NCBI GenBank assembly: GCA_963727755.1
Contig: CAVSHN010000015.1
Coordinates: 310,001-374,000, forward strand
Direction of reading: 5' to 3'
DNA: 64,000 nucleotides
Origin: DASYAN01 sp963727755
Lineage (GTDB): Bacteria; Chloroflexota; Ktedonobacteria; Ktedonobacterales; Ktedonobacteraceae
Position numbers and translations under genes: made by a program. The notes beneath the pieces are model-generated. The model was given only the letters and a program-made list of their open reading frames with translations, had not been told where the DNA came from and searched no databases. Shown piece by piece: positions 35,149 through 43,904 of the stretch. Position 1 is the first letter of the stretch; each line of letters begins with the position of its first letter.

Positions 35149-35273
35149 TCCCTCATATATTGCGCCAATTCCTCATGTGGAGAGGCATTGCAACAACGTT
35201 AGGCCTTACCCCATGCTGATCTAGTTGGTACTAGGCAATATCACAATCTTGTCACAATCTCGCGAAGCAATGG

Positions 35274-35303
35274 TTGCAATCAAATTTCGCAGTGTGTTAT
35301 AAT
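35274..35303 (+). promoter_or_regulatory. Promoter of the ATP synthase operon
   Basis: TTGCAA at 35274-35279 and TATAAT at 35298-35303 with an 18-bp spacer lie about 25 bp before the atpI start. The TCACAATC motifs of the tandem array recur just upstream (35240-35265). Confidence 0.6.
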
Positions 35304-35326
35304 TCTACAGGTATGATTAGAATGAA

Positions 35327-35566
35327 ATGGATGGGATTATGATGAACAAGAAGCCTCCCTCTCCCACAGTCTTAGGAACGGTGGGAGCTTTGAGTGGAAT
35401 GGGCTTTACCATAGCCATCCCCATCGTCGCGGGTGCCATTGGAGGCAATTACCTTGATGGTTATCTGCACACCAAACCTTTGTTCATACTTCTCGGGCTG
35501 CTGCTTGGCCTCATTGTGGGTATATTTGGAGCTTACCGTTTATATAAAGCTGTATTCAGAAGCTAG
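35327..35566 (+). CDS. atpI: ATP synthase assembly protein AtpI/AtpZ-like
   Basis: Seventy-nine residues with two membrane helices: GTVGALSGMGFTIAIPIVAG and FILLGLLLGLIVGIFGAYRL, joined by the GGNYLDGYL loop typical of AtpZ/AtpI proteins. These help c-ring assembly or carry magnesium. The ATG at 35327 may be replaced by the ATG at 35339 or 35342 (MMNKKPP); no choice is clear. It is the first gene of the operon, 79 bp before atpB. Confidence 0.8.
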   Translation: MDGIMMNKKPPSPTVLGTVGALSGMGFTIAIPIVAGAIGGNYLDGYLHTKPLFILLGLLLGLIVGIFGAYRLYKAVFRS

Positions 35567-35645
35567 ACGGGGACCAGCGCAAGATCCCTCAAGCAGGCAC
35601 AGTTCGGCAACACAAACGTACTTTTAAGGAGTTGGAGGACGCCAA

Positions 35646-36521
35646 GTGCAACTGTGGAAACTTCCTATTATTTCGATTAAGCCAGATGTCATATTCGGTG
35701 GCTGGATTACCAACACGCTTTTCTGCACCTGGATATCCATTATTGTACTACTTGTATTGTTCTTTTTCGCTATCCGTCGACTAAACCTCATCCCCTCTAC
35801 ATGGCAAAACTTCATGGAGTGGATGGTCAAGTCATTGCTAGGCTTAGTAGAGAGTGTCTCAGGCAAAGAGAAAGGGCGTAAATTCTTTCCCATCGTTGCC
35901 CCATTCTTCTTCTTCATCTTCGTAGCTAACCTGCTCAATATTATTCCCGGGGTCGATACCCTGGGCCGGTTTGATCCCAAACCGGGAGATCCTGCACCGC
36001 TGTGGGGCTTCTTTATCATAGATCAGGCAAGTTCAAACCACATTGTCCCCTCGATTAGCCCGGCAACTACAGATTTGAACCTGACACTTGCGATGGCTCT
36101 GGTATCGGTAGTGATTACTCAAATCTTTGGTTTCATCTCGTTGGGAGCAAGTGCGCACCTAAGCAAGTACATTAACTTTAAAGCATTATTCACCGGAGGA
36201 GGACTGGGCATCGTCAATTTCATTGTCGGTCTGCTCAAATGTCTTAGTGAGCTGAGCCGACTGATCTCGTTCTCATTCCGTCTCTTTGGCAACATCTTCG
36301 CCGGGAGCATCCTGCTGGCAGTATTTGCCTTCCTGCTACCAGTTGTTGCCAACATCGTCTTTATCCCATACGAGATATTCATCGCTGGTATCCAGGCCTT
36401 TGTGTTCACATTCCTGACACTGCTCTTCCTAGAACTGGCGACCACTTCTCATGATAATGCATCCGGTTCCCATACAACCTTCAAGGATGGGGAAGCAGAT
36501 GCATTACAGCTGGCCTCGTAG
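35646..36521 (+). CDS. atpB: ATP synthase F0 subunit a
   Basis: Subunit a forms the two proton half-channels. The protein has five or six helices and the essential arginine in the helix ELSRLISFSFRLFGNIFAGS (the RLFGN signature is intact). The start is GTG or another alternative codon at 35646 behind AAGGAGTTGG. The true family end lies around LFLELATTS. The last 20 residues (HDNASGSHTTFKDGEADALQ, LAS) come from palindromic element A, which has been inserted in frame. This is the only odd part of an otherwise normal subunit. Confidence 0.92.
   Translation: MQLWKLPIISIKPDVIFGGWITNTLFCTWISIIVLLVLFFFAIRRLNLIPSTWQNFMEWMVKSLLGLVESVSGKEKGRKFFPIVAPFFFFIFVANLLNIIPGVDTLGRFDPKPGDPAPLWGFFIIDQASSNHIVPSISPATTDLNLTLAMALVSVVITQIFGFISLGASAHLSKYINFKALFTGGGLGIVNFIVGLLKCLSELSRLISFSFRLFGNIFAGSILLAVFAFLLPVVANIVFIPYEIFIAGIQAFVFTFLTLLFLELATTSHDNASGSHTTFKDGEADALQLAS
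36456..36505. repeat. 50-nt palindromic element A, copy 1 (inside atpB 3' end)
   Basis: It begins AATGCATCCGG and ends CAGATGCATT. The outer arms AATGCATC/GATGCATT pair over 8 bp. At the eighth pair copies 2 and 3 have T-A where this copy has C-G, so the pairing is conserved by a double change. The inner part (CCCAT..ATGGGG, CCTT..AAGG) also pairs. It is read as NASGSHTTFKDGEADAL in atpB. Confidence 0.9.
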
Positions 36522-36571
36522 CAGTACATTAGCCGTCGTTCGTACACTTTTTTCGAGATTGCTACTCGCGA

Positions 36572-36596
36572 GTAGGGGCCCAATTCATTGCGCCCG
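36572..36596. repeat. Short palindromic element B, copy 2
   Basis: Same 25 bp as at 35124, between atpB and atpE. Confidence 0.85.
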
Positions 36597-36671
36597 CCTT
36601 GCCTTGCGATTGCATAAATATTCCAGAGTACTACATTGACAATTTATTCATTCTTAAGGAGGATTTCACCT

Positions 36672-36893
36672 ATGATTAATTTGGCACCACTGGCAGCAGG
36701 GCTTGCCATTGGCCTAGGAGCTATTGGTCCAGGCATTGCTATTGGTCTCTTGGCGGCTCAGGCTATGAACGCCATTGGACGCAATCCAGAGGTTGCACCA
36801 TTGATCAGACCAACATGATCCTTGCGATTGTGTTCGCTGAAATCTATCGCTATTTACGCGCTAGTGGTCGCTCTGCTACTCAAATTTGTCTGA
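36672..36893 (+). pseudogene. atpE: ATP synthase F0 subunit c with two compensating indels
   Basis: The frame from ATG 36672 (AAGGAGGATTTC upstream) is a perfect subunit c start: MINLAPLAAGLAIGLGAIGP, the first helix, and the RNPEVAPLIR loop. A missing A near 36808 (AGACC for AGAACC) moves the frame. The intermediate frame reads MILAIVFAE with the proton-binding Glu. An extra A near 36841 (GAAATC for GAATC) restores the original frame, which ends IAIYALVVALLLKFV at a TGA (36891-36893). The corrected product has 73 residues, the normal length. As read, translation would stop at TGA 36816. An essential subunit broken by two compensating single-base errors suggests sequence error rather than decay. 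Confidence 0.85.
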
Positions 36894-36910
36894 TTAAATT
36901 TGATCCAATC

Positions 36911-36934
36911 GTAGGGGCCCAATTCATTGCGCCC
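36911..36934. repeat. Short palindromic element B, copy 3
   Basis: 18 bp after the atpE stop; same core as at 35124, lacking the final G. Confidence 0.85.
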
Positions 36935-37067
36935 TATTCCCGTTCGGCATGGAGACGTTGCTTGTGCATTGCAGGTGTCTATCAATACTTAGTATTTCTC
37001 TTTCCCACTCTATACATGGAAGGGAAATAGATCGAGCCGCGTCTCCGTGTTATATAAGGAAAAATAC

Positions 37068-37092
37068 GTAGGGGCTCAATTCATTGCGCCCG
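37068..37092. repeat. Short palindromic element B, copy 4
   Basis: One base differs from copy 1 (GGGGCTC for GGGGCCC). It lies 27 bp before the atpF start, so the hairpin is in the atpF leader. Confidence 0.85.
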
Positions 37093-37118
37093 TATCTGTG
37101 ACCAAAGGAGCGTTTGTC

Positions 37119-37679
37119 ATGGCTTTGTCATTTCTACTTGTAGAACCTAGCGGTAGTGGATCTGCTTTAGACACGCTTGGCATCAATGGTCTCGCGTTTA
37201 TTTCGCAGTTGATTAGTTTTCTCATTGTCCTTGTGCTCCTAGGAAAGTTTGTTTTACCGCGCATTCTCCAAATATTAGATAAACGCCAAGCAATTATTCG
37301 CGAGGGCATCGAGAATGCTGAGAAGGCCAAGCAAGACCTAGCAGCTGCCAGTAGTCGTGCACAACACATTATCAATGATGCAAGCCGCCAAGCGCAGGAG
37401 ATCATTGATCGAGCAACCAAGAATGCTGAAAAGGTTGCACATCAGATTGAAGAAGAGGCACGTGTTCGTGCTGAGCAGATCAACCAGCAGCAAATCGCCC
37501 GCATCCAACAAGAGGTCAACCGTGCTCGCCAGGAACTGAACCGCGATGTTGTCAACCTCTCGATCGAGATTGCCAGCAAAGTTATCAGCCGATCGATGAA
37601 AACCAAAGACAACCGCCGATTTGTAGAAGAATTCGTTACAAGTAGTGACAAATGCATTCGGTCCCCATACAACCTTTAA
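37119..37679 (+). CDS. atpF: ATP synthase F0 subunit b
   Basis: Subunit b is the peripheral stalk: an N-terminal membrane helix (FISQLISFLIVLVLLGKFVL, about 28-47), then a long charged coiled coil with DKRQAIIREGIENAEKAKQD and REEAR-like heptads. The ATG at 37119 has AAAGGAG at 9 nt; the track of the open frame extends further upstream through element B but lacks homology. The final ten residues DKCIRSPYNL are encoded by palindromic element A copy 2, whose TAA ends the gene. Normal proteins end about where this insert starts. Confidence 0.9.
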   Translation: MALSFLLVEPSGSGSALDTLGINGLAFISQLISFLIVLVLLGKFVLPRILQILDKRQAIIREGIENAEKAKQDLAAASSRAQHIINDASRQAQEIIDRATKNAEKVAHQIEEEARVRAEQINQQQIARIQQEVNRARQELNRDVVNLSIEIASKVISRSMKTKDNRRFVEEFVTSSDKCIRSPYNL

Positions 37680-37700
37680 GGATGGGGGAGCGAATGCATT
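37651..37700. repeat. 50-nt palindromic element A, copy 2 (atpF 3' end)
   Basis: AATGCATTCG ... CGAATGCATT, perfect 10-bp arms, with inner CCCCAT/ATGGGG and CCTTTAAGG. It is read in a different frame from copy 1 (CIRSPYNL, stop), giving the end of atpF. Confidence 0.92.
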
Positions 37701-37717
37701 TCAGCGAGGAATAACTA

Positions 37718-38320
37718 ATGCTTAAAGGTGCGATTGCACGCCGCTATGCAGGAGCAATCTTCGAACTCGCACAAAAACAAAATGCCCTTGACCGTACACT
37801 CGAAGATATCAAAGGCATCGCGCAGGTATTTGCTCATCGCAAACTGGCCTATCTGCTGCAAGAACCCAAAGTTTCGGCACAACGCAAAGAGACTGCGTTA
37901 CGCGAGGCTCTGACCTCTAAAGTGCTGCCGATGTCGCTCAATTTGGCATTGCTAGTTGTCCAGCGCCAACTGATCGAGCTGATGCCAAATATCGCCATCG
38001 AACTGGAAAGGCTTGTGCTCAATTACCACAATCAAGCCATAGCCCAAGTCACGACAGCAGCAGAATTGGATCAGGACCAGAGCGATCTTGTCAAAGAGGC
38101 ACTCGAACGCACAACTGGCAAAAACATCATTATGCACACCCGAACCGATCCAAGTATTCTGGGTGGTCTGATAGCCCGTGTGGGAGATCAAGTTATTGAT
38201 AGCAGTGTACGCTACCGCTTGCAAGCTCTACAACAGGAGTTGTTAGCAGGTGCAGCAACAGGCAAAATAGGTGATTTTTCTCCTGATGAGGGGTTAGCGC
38301 TTGTAGATACAAGTGCTTAG
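37718..38320 (+). CDS. atpH: ATP synthase F1 subunit delta
   Basis: The delta subunit links the stalk to the F1 head. It is a 200-residue protein starting MLKGAIARRYAGAIFELAQ with the usual RRYA.A.F motif, and with the late family block ERTTGKNIIMHTRTDPSILGG followed by RVGDQVIDSSVRYRLQALQQEL (both are typical of OSCP/delta; shortened). The start ATG 37718 follows GCGAGGA. It is 38 bp from atpF, with element A in between. Confidence 0.92.
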   Translation: MLKGAIARRYAGAIFELAQKQNALDRTLEDIKGIAQVFAHRKLAYLLQEPKVSAQRKETALREALTSKVLPMSLNLALLVVQRQLIELMPNIAIELERLVLNYHNQAIAQVTTAAELDQDQSDLVKEALERTTGKNIIMHTRTDPSILGGLIARVGDQVIDSSVRYRLQALQQELLAGAATGKIGDFSPDEGLALVDTSA

Positions 38321-38460
38321 ACAAGTAATGGAGACAATGGGAAGATAGTAGATAGTGCAGAAGGGAAATCGGTTTTAATGAAAAGCAAGGATCAACGTGC
38401 AACAACCTGTGTAGCACACTTTCAAAGAAGAAATGACTAATCCTATAAGGAGGAACAACG

Positions 38461-40005
38461 ATGGCATCTTGGGCTGATGAAATTACTTCTATAATTGAGA
38501 AAAATATCGCGGGTTTCAGTACCAATATCACTGCAACTGCCAGCGTCGGCACCGTTATTGCTGTCCAGGACGGCGTGGCCCGTGTCTACGGCCTGCAAGA
38601 GGTAAAATACCTTGAGTTAGTAGAATTCCCACGTACAGGGCTTTTTGGTCTAGCCTTCAACCTTGAAGAAGAGACCGTTAGTTGCCCTATCTTAGGTGAT
38701 TATACACAGATTCGCGAAGATGACGAAGTACGCACCACTGGTCGTATCGTTGAAGTACCTGTTGGAGATGCACTGCTCGGACGCGTCATAAACCCCATCG
38801 GCCAACCACTTGATGAGCGAGGTCCCATCGTCACAGATCGGCACCGCCCGGTCGAGCGTGTTGCTCCCGGTGTAATCACTCGCCAATCGGTGAACACGCC
38901 TGTCCAGACAGGTATTAAAGCAATTGATAGCATGATCCCGATCGGTCGTGGCCAGCGAGAGCTGATCATCGGTGACCGCCAGACTGGTAAGACAGCCGTA
39001 GCTATTGACACAATCATCAACCAGAAGGGCAAGGACTTAACCTGCATCTACGTCGCCATTGGCCAGAAAAACTCTACTGTTGCACGCACATTATCTATCC
39101 TTGAAGAGCATGGCGCGATGGAATACACCATCGTTGTCGTCGCTAGTGCTTCAGATCCGGCACCATTGAAGTATCTAGCCCCCTATGCTGGCTGTGCGAT
39201 CGGTGAGGAGTTCATGGAAACGGGCCGTGACGCCTTGATCGTCTATGACGATCTAACGAAGCATGCTGAAGCATACCGTAACATTTCTTTGATCATCCGT
39301 CGTCCTCCTGGACGTGAGGCCTATCCTGGCGACGTATTCTATCTGCACTCTCGCCTACTAGAACGTGCGGCCCGTCTCAACAAGGATTACGGTGGTGGTT
39401 CACTTACAGCGCTCCCGATTATCGAAACAAAGGCGAACGACGTTTCGGCATACATTCCGACAAACTTGATTTCCATCACCGATGGTCAAATCTTCCTAGA
39501 AAGTGACCTCTTCAACGCTGGTCAGCGACCTGCTCTAAACACTGGTATTTCAGTATCGCGTGTGGGTAGTAGTGCACAGACGGCGGCAATGAAACAAGTT
39601 GCTGGCTCATTGCGTCTGGACCTAGCGCAATTCCGTGATCTTGAGGCATTTGCACAATTTGCTTCGGATCTAGATAAAGCTACCAAAGAACGTATCGATC
39701 GTGGACGCCACATTCTAGAAGTGCTCAAGCAACCACAATACCAGCCAGTCCCTGTTGAAAAGCAGGTCATGATTATCTACGCAGCCACCAACGGTTATCT
39801 AGATGACCTCCCACTGGATCAGGTATCGGCATGGGAGTCAGCTTTCTATCGCTACATGGACACCAATCATCAGGCTATCATCTCAGAGATTGTTGAGAAA
39901 TCTATCAAAGGTCGTGAGAAAATGGCCAAACCCCTGCTGGAGCGGCTGAGTGCAGCAATTGAGGAGTTCAAGAAGACTGCCGCACCGCGTAGTGGTCAGC
40001 ACTAG
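38461..40005 (+). CDS. atpA: ATP synthase F1 subunit alpha
   Basis: 514 residues with all alpha landmarks: GDRQTGKTAVAIDTI (P-loop), the beta-barrel start, the VYDDLTKHAEAYR and PPGREAYPGDVFYLHSRLLER blocks and the alpha signature around ALNTGISVSRVGSSAQ. It provides non-catalytic nucleotide sites in the F1 head. A GGAGGAAC site precedes the ATG. It is intact and 11 bp from atpG. Confidence 0.96.
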   Translation: MASWADEITSIIEKNIAGFSTNITATASVGTVIAVQDGVARVYGLQEVKYLELVEFPRTGLFGLAFNLEEETVSCPILGDYTQIREDDEVRTTGRIVEVPVGDALLGRVINPIGQPLDERGPIVTDRHRPVERVAPGVITRQSVNTPVQTGIKAIDSMIPIGRGQRELIIGDRQTGKTAVAIDTIINQKGKDLTCIYVAIGQKNSTVARTLSILEEHGAMEYTIVVVASASDPAPLKYLAPYAGCAIGEEFMETGRDALIVYDDLTKHAEAYRNISLIIRRPPGREAYPGDVFYLHSRLLERAARLNKDYGGGSLTALPIIETKANDVSAYIPTNLISITDGQIFLESDLFNAGQRPALNTGISVSRVGSSAQTAAMKQVAGSLRLDLAQFRDLEAFAQFASDLDKATKERIDRGRHILEVLKQPQYQPVPVEKQVMIIYAATNGYLDDLPLDQVSAWESAFYRYMDTNHQAIISEIVEKSIKGREKMAKPLLERLSAAIEEFKKTAAPRSGQH

Positions 40006-40016
40006 GAGGCCGAAAT

Positions 40017-40907
40017 ATGCCATCACCCCGAGAAATCAGACAACGCATCAAAGCCACCAAAAACATGGCCAAGATCACCCAAGCCATGCAGATGGTAGCC
40101 AGCAGCAAGATGCGCCGTGTCCAAGAGCGTGTAGAACAGGCTCGTCCCTACTCTGAGCAACTGCGTGATCTTGTCTCACGCCTTGCAACCGCCAGCAATG
40201 GTGATCTTGAGAACGAATTGGCATTATTGAAGCAGCGTCCGGTGCGTAACATTGGCATCATCCTAGTTACGCCCGACAGGGGCCTCTGTGGTGCACTACC
40301 ATCGAATATTAACCGTTATGCCGCACTTACGGCGCAGCAGCAACTAGAAAAATTCGTTGATCAGGGACATCATCCTGGTATCTCCTACGTTGGAGTTGGT
40401 CGCAAAGGTCGTGACTTTATCATACGTACACAGCAAGATCTGATTGCTGAGTTCACTAACTATGGTGATCGGCCCACGATGAACGATGCCGCAGCGATCG
40501 CTCAGGTTGCCGTAGATGCCTTCTTAAAAGGCGAGATTGATCTTGTCTTCCTAATCTACGCGAAGTTTGTTAATACGGTGACACAGCAACCAACGGCCAT
40601 ACAATTGCTTCCTGTAATGCCCCCCACTGAGGAGAGTGCATCAAGCGGAAGCACCGATTACATCTACGAGCCGGGTCCTAGAGAGATCTTCCAAGCTCTT
40701 TTGCCGCGCTACGTCGACGTGCAAGTGTACCAAGCGCTCCTTGAAGCAGTGGCAAGCGAGCAATCGGCCAAGATGGTCGCCATGAAAAACGCAACCGACA
40801 ACGCCAACGAACTTGTCCAGGACCTAACCTTGACATACAACAAGGCGCGTCAGGCTGCTATCACCACCCAGATTCTTGAAGTTGTAGCGGGAGCTGAGGC
40901 CCTGTAG
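40017..40907 (+). CDS. atpG: ATP synthase F1 subunit gamma
   Basis: 296 residues. The N-terminal coil (REIRQRIKATKNMAKITQAM, QMVASSKMR) and C-terminal coil (MKNATDNANELVQDLTLTYN, KARQAAITTQILEVVAGAEA) form the rotating shaft. The middle has VTPDRGLCGALPSNINR. Length and ends are normal. It starts behind GGAGG, 11 nt after atpA. Confidence 0.96.
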   Translation: MPSPREIRQRIKATKNMAKITQAMQMVASSKMRRVQERVEQARPYSEQLRDLVSRLATASNGDLENELALLKQRPVRNIGIILVTPDRGLCGALPSNINRYAALTAQQQLEKFVDQGHHPGISYVGVGRKGRDFIIRTQQDLIAEFTNYGDRPTMNDAAAIAQVAVDAFLKGEIDLVFLIYAKFVNTVTQQPTAIQLLPVMPPTEESASSGSTDYIYEPGPREIFQALLPRYVDVQVYQALLEAVASEQSAKMVAMKNATDNANELVQDLTLTYNKARQAAITTQILEVVAGAEAL

Positions 40908-41057
40908 GACATATACCAAGGTTCCAGAGGGTTGTTGGGAAGGAAAGTAGGATTATCATTGGTAGAAATGTTACTATCTTTGCATTACGATTGTAATTGT
41001 AAAGTGCATGCATTATAATCAATGCTAATTTAAGATAGCAAGGGGGACTTTGGACCA

Positions 41058-42378
41058 TTGAAAAACGATCCACGCATAATGCATTCGGTTCCCATACAAC
41101 CTTTAAGGATGGGGGAGCGAATGCATTACAAACCGTATGATGGAGCCTTAAAAGGGTTATTTGAGAAACATGCTACTTTGATCATTCCCTATCTTCTACC
41201 TATGATTTACTTGGAGGCAACTCCACTAATAGTAGAAGATGAAGAAGAGGAAGAAACGGAAGCGGAGAGTAAAGCAAAGAAAAAGGCGAGAGCAGAACTC
41301 AATGTTGAGATTAACCGCTCGACTCTGAAGGCTGATCTGCTCTATAGAGCTTTCTACAATTTGAGTCGCATCATTCTCGTTATTGAGCTGCAAACCAGGA
41401 ATGATAAGGACTTACAGCGTCGGCTGATGGCCTATCATGGATCACTGCATCTCAAGTATAATAAGCCCGTAGTCATTATCGTAATTTATGTCTTTGAGGA
41501 TGGTCCAGAGGACCTCTATTACCAGGACACTTGTGACGGGGAAGTCCTTGCAACCATCCATCCCAAAGTCATTCGCCTGCGTGATCTTGATAGCGAGCAG
41601 ATTATCCGAGATCATCAAGTACTTCTCTATGCACTGTTACCAGCAACTAAGAAACCAGGAGTACAATTGCTCAAGCAGGCTCTCCAAGAAATGTATGAGT
41701 ATCATAATAAGCAAAATCTTAGTGAACATCTCATCTGGTTTCAGTCCATCTTGGGGAGAACAACAACCGTAACGGAAGAAGAGAAACAGATCATTGAGGA
41801 GGTGTTAAAAGTGCAGTACCAAATTGATCCTCTCGTCAGGGAGAATCCCACTGTTGTATCCATCGTGGCTGAGGCCGAGGCCAAGGCTAAAGCTGAGGGT
41901 AAAGCTGAGGGCCGAATTGAGGGCGAGATCAAAGGCCTCCACAGAGGGATCTTAGCCATTATGGGCAATCGTTTCTCGGCCCCTGTTGTCTCTCAAATTT
42001 AACAAACCATTGCCTCTAGTCAAAATGTTGAGCAGCTGCAAAACTTTCTTGGTCAAGTGGCTCAGGCATCAGATGAGCAAGAAGCTTTAGCCTTGTTGGC
42101 TAAATGTTTTCCTCATCAGGATGATATCAATCCCCTGGTTACAGAGAATCCTGCTATCAGGGCTATTGCGGCAGAGAGCGAGACCAAAGGTGTACGAGAA
42201 TTCGATCCTTGACGTTGCTAGTTCTCGCTTCTCATCTCAGGTTGCAGCCCAAGTGCAACAAGCCATCGCTCCTATCCAGGATGCACAACAGCTGAGAAAG
42301 TTTCTGCGCCAATTGGCTCGTGCTTCTGATGAGCAGGAAGTCTATGCCTTGCTTGCTCAATGTTTCCCGACTCATTGA
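41058..42378 (+). pseudogene. Rpn-family recombination-promoting nuclease/putative transposase, partly decayed
   Basis: The first frame to 42002 encodes 314 residues: YDGALKGLFEKHATLIIPYL, an acidic insert, then ADLLYRAF and IILVIELQTRNDKDLQRRLM, where the Asp and Glu-x-Gln are the PD-(D/E)XK catalytic residues, and a Lys/Glu-rich C-terminal helix (AEAEAKAKAEGKAEGRIEGE). After an in-frame TAA the homology goes on (QNVEQLQNFLGQVAQASDEQ). After a shift near 42195 a second copy of that module follows (DAQQLRKFLRQLARASDEQE, ending at 42378). It stands between atpG and atpD, an unusual place. Its first codons are read from element A, and the likeliest start is ATG 41121 with GGGGGAG from the element as ribosome site. 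Confidence 0.72.
41078..41127. repeat. 50-nt palindromic element A, copy 3 (start of the Rpn-like gene)
   Basis: Same 50 nt as at 37651 with one or two changes and perfect outer arms. It is read in the third frame (MHSVPIQPLRMGERMHY) and offers GGGGGAGCGAATG as ribosome site plus start. Confidence 0.92.
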
Positions 42379-42479
42379 GGCTGAGCAACACCCGGGGTAC
42401 TGCTGATCAGTAACATCTCATTTTCTATGGAGGTATACACGACGGGCGCACATAAAACGCGTCCGTTGGAAAAAAATAT

Positions 42480-43901
42480 ATGGCAACAAAAATAGCAACA
42501 AAAGGAAAAGTCGTACAAGTTCTGGGAGCTGTGGTAGACATTGAGTTTCCCCAAAATCAGCTACCAGAAATTTACAATGAAGTAAAGGTACGCATCGCTG
42601 ACGCCGAACGAGAACTCTCCCTTGAGGTTGAGCAGCACCTTGGCAACAACTGGGTGCGCTGTGTCGCCATGGGACCGACCGATGGTCTGCAACGTGGCGT
42701 CGACGCCTATGATACCAGAGGACCGATCAGCGTACCAGTAGGTCCGAAAACGCTCGGTCGTATCTTTAACGTGCTTGGTCAGGCCATCGACAACAAACCT
42801 GATGTTGAAGATGTCCCTCGCTACCCCATTCACCGACATCCGCCCACACTGGGAGATCAATCCCCCAAGGTTGAGGTCTTCGAGACGGGCATTAAAGTTA
42901 TCGATCTCATCTGCCCCTTTATGAAAGGTGGTAAAATCGGAGCTTTTGGTGGTGCAGGTGTTGGCAAGACAGTTATCATCCAGGAACTGATCAACAATAT
43001 CGCCAAAGGCCATGGTGGCTATAGCGTCTTCGCAGGCGTAGGTGAGCGCACTCGCGAAGGAAATGACCTATACCATGAAATGCAGGAAGCCAACGTGCTC
43101 GACAAGCTAGCCATGGTCTTTGGTCAGATGAACGAGCCGCCTGGTTCTCGTCTACGAGTGGCACTAAGTGGTCTAGCTATCGCGGAATACTTCCGTGATG
43201 AAGAAGGCAAGGACGTGCTACTCTTCATCGACAATATTTTTCGTTTCACTCAGGCTGGTGCTGAAGTGTCCGCTCTGCTCGGACGTATGCCATCCGCAGT
43301 GGGATATCAGCCAAATCTCGCCGAAGAAATGGGCGAGTTGCAGGAACGCATCACCTCGACCAAGCGTGGTTCGATCACCTCTATGCAAGCTGTTTACGTA
43401 CCTGCTGACGACTACACCGATCCTGCTCCTGCGACGACCTTTGCTCACCTCGACTCAACGATTGTGCTTGAGCGTGCAATTGCCGCCAAGGGTATCTACC
43501 CAGCTGTCGATCCACTGGCATCTACCAGTCGTATCCTTGATCCGCAGGTTGTCGGTCAAGAGCACTATAGCGTTGCGCGTGCGGTGCAGCGTATCTTGCA
43601 GCGTTACAAAGAACTGCAAGACATCATCGCCATTCTAGGTATCGACGAACTGTCCGACGAGGATAAACTAATAGTGTCGCGTGCTCGCAAACTGGAACGC
43701 TTCTGCTCACAGCCATTTACAGTTGCAGAAGTCTTCACAGGTACTCCTGGTGCATACGTCAAGCTGTCAGAAACCATTCGTAGCTTCAAAGAAATCGTCG
43801 AGGGCAAATACGACCACATTCCTGAGAACTACTTCCTGCTGAGAGGTCCCATCGAAGAAGTTACGGCAGCTTACGAAGCGGATCAGAAGAAGAAGGGTTA
43901 A
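42480..43901 (+). CDS. atpD: ATP synthase F1 subunit beta
   Basis: 473 residues. The catalytic subunit has GGAGVGKTVIIQELI (P-loop), GERTREGNDLYHEM with the catalytic Glu, the Walker B LLFIDNIFRFTQAG, and the beta signature PAVDPLASTSRI. It is normal in length and intact. The start ATG 42480 has no strong ribosome site (GTTGGAAAAAAATAT). The Rpn-type gene separates it from atpG by 1.57 kb. Confidence 0.96.
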   Translation: MATKIATKGKVVQVLGAVVDIEFPQNQLPEIYNEVKVRIADAERELSLEVEQHLGNNWVRCVAMGPTDGLQRGVDAYDTRGPISVPVGPKTLGRIFNVLGQAIDNKPDVEDVPRYPIHRHPPTLGDQSPKVEVFETGIKVIDLICPFMKGGKIGAFGGAGVGKTVIIQELINNIAKGHGGYSVFAGVGERTREGNDLYHEMQEANVLDKLAMVFGQMNEPPGSRLRVALSGLAIAEYFRDEEGKDVLLFIDNIFRFTQAGAEVSALLGRMPSAVGYQPNLAEEMGELQERITSTKRGSITSMQAVYVPADDYTDPAPATTFAHLDSTIVLERAIAAKGIYPAVDPLASTSRILDPQVVGQEHYSVARAVQRILQRYKELQDIIAILGIDELSDEDKLIVSRARKLERFCSQPFTVAEVFTGTPGAYVKLSETIRSFKEIVEGKYDHIPENYFLLRGPIEEVTAAYEADQKKKG

Positions 43902-43904
43902 GCC

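Noticed and set aside
34384..35326. Replication origin
   Set aside because: Repeats are present but there are no DnaA-box clusters (TTATCCACA) and no dnaA/dnaN neighbours.
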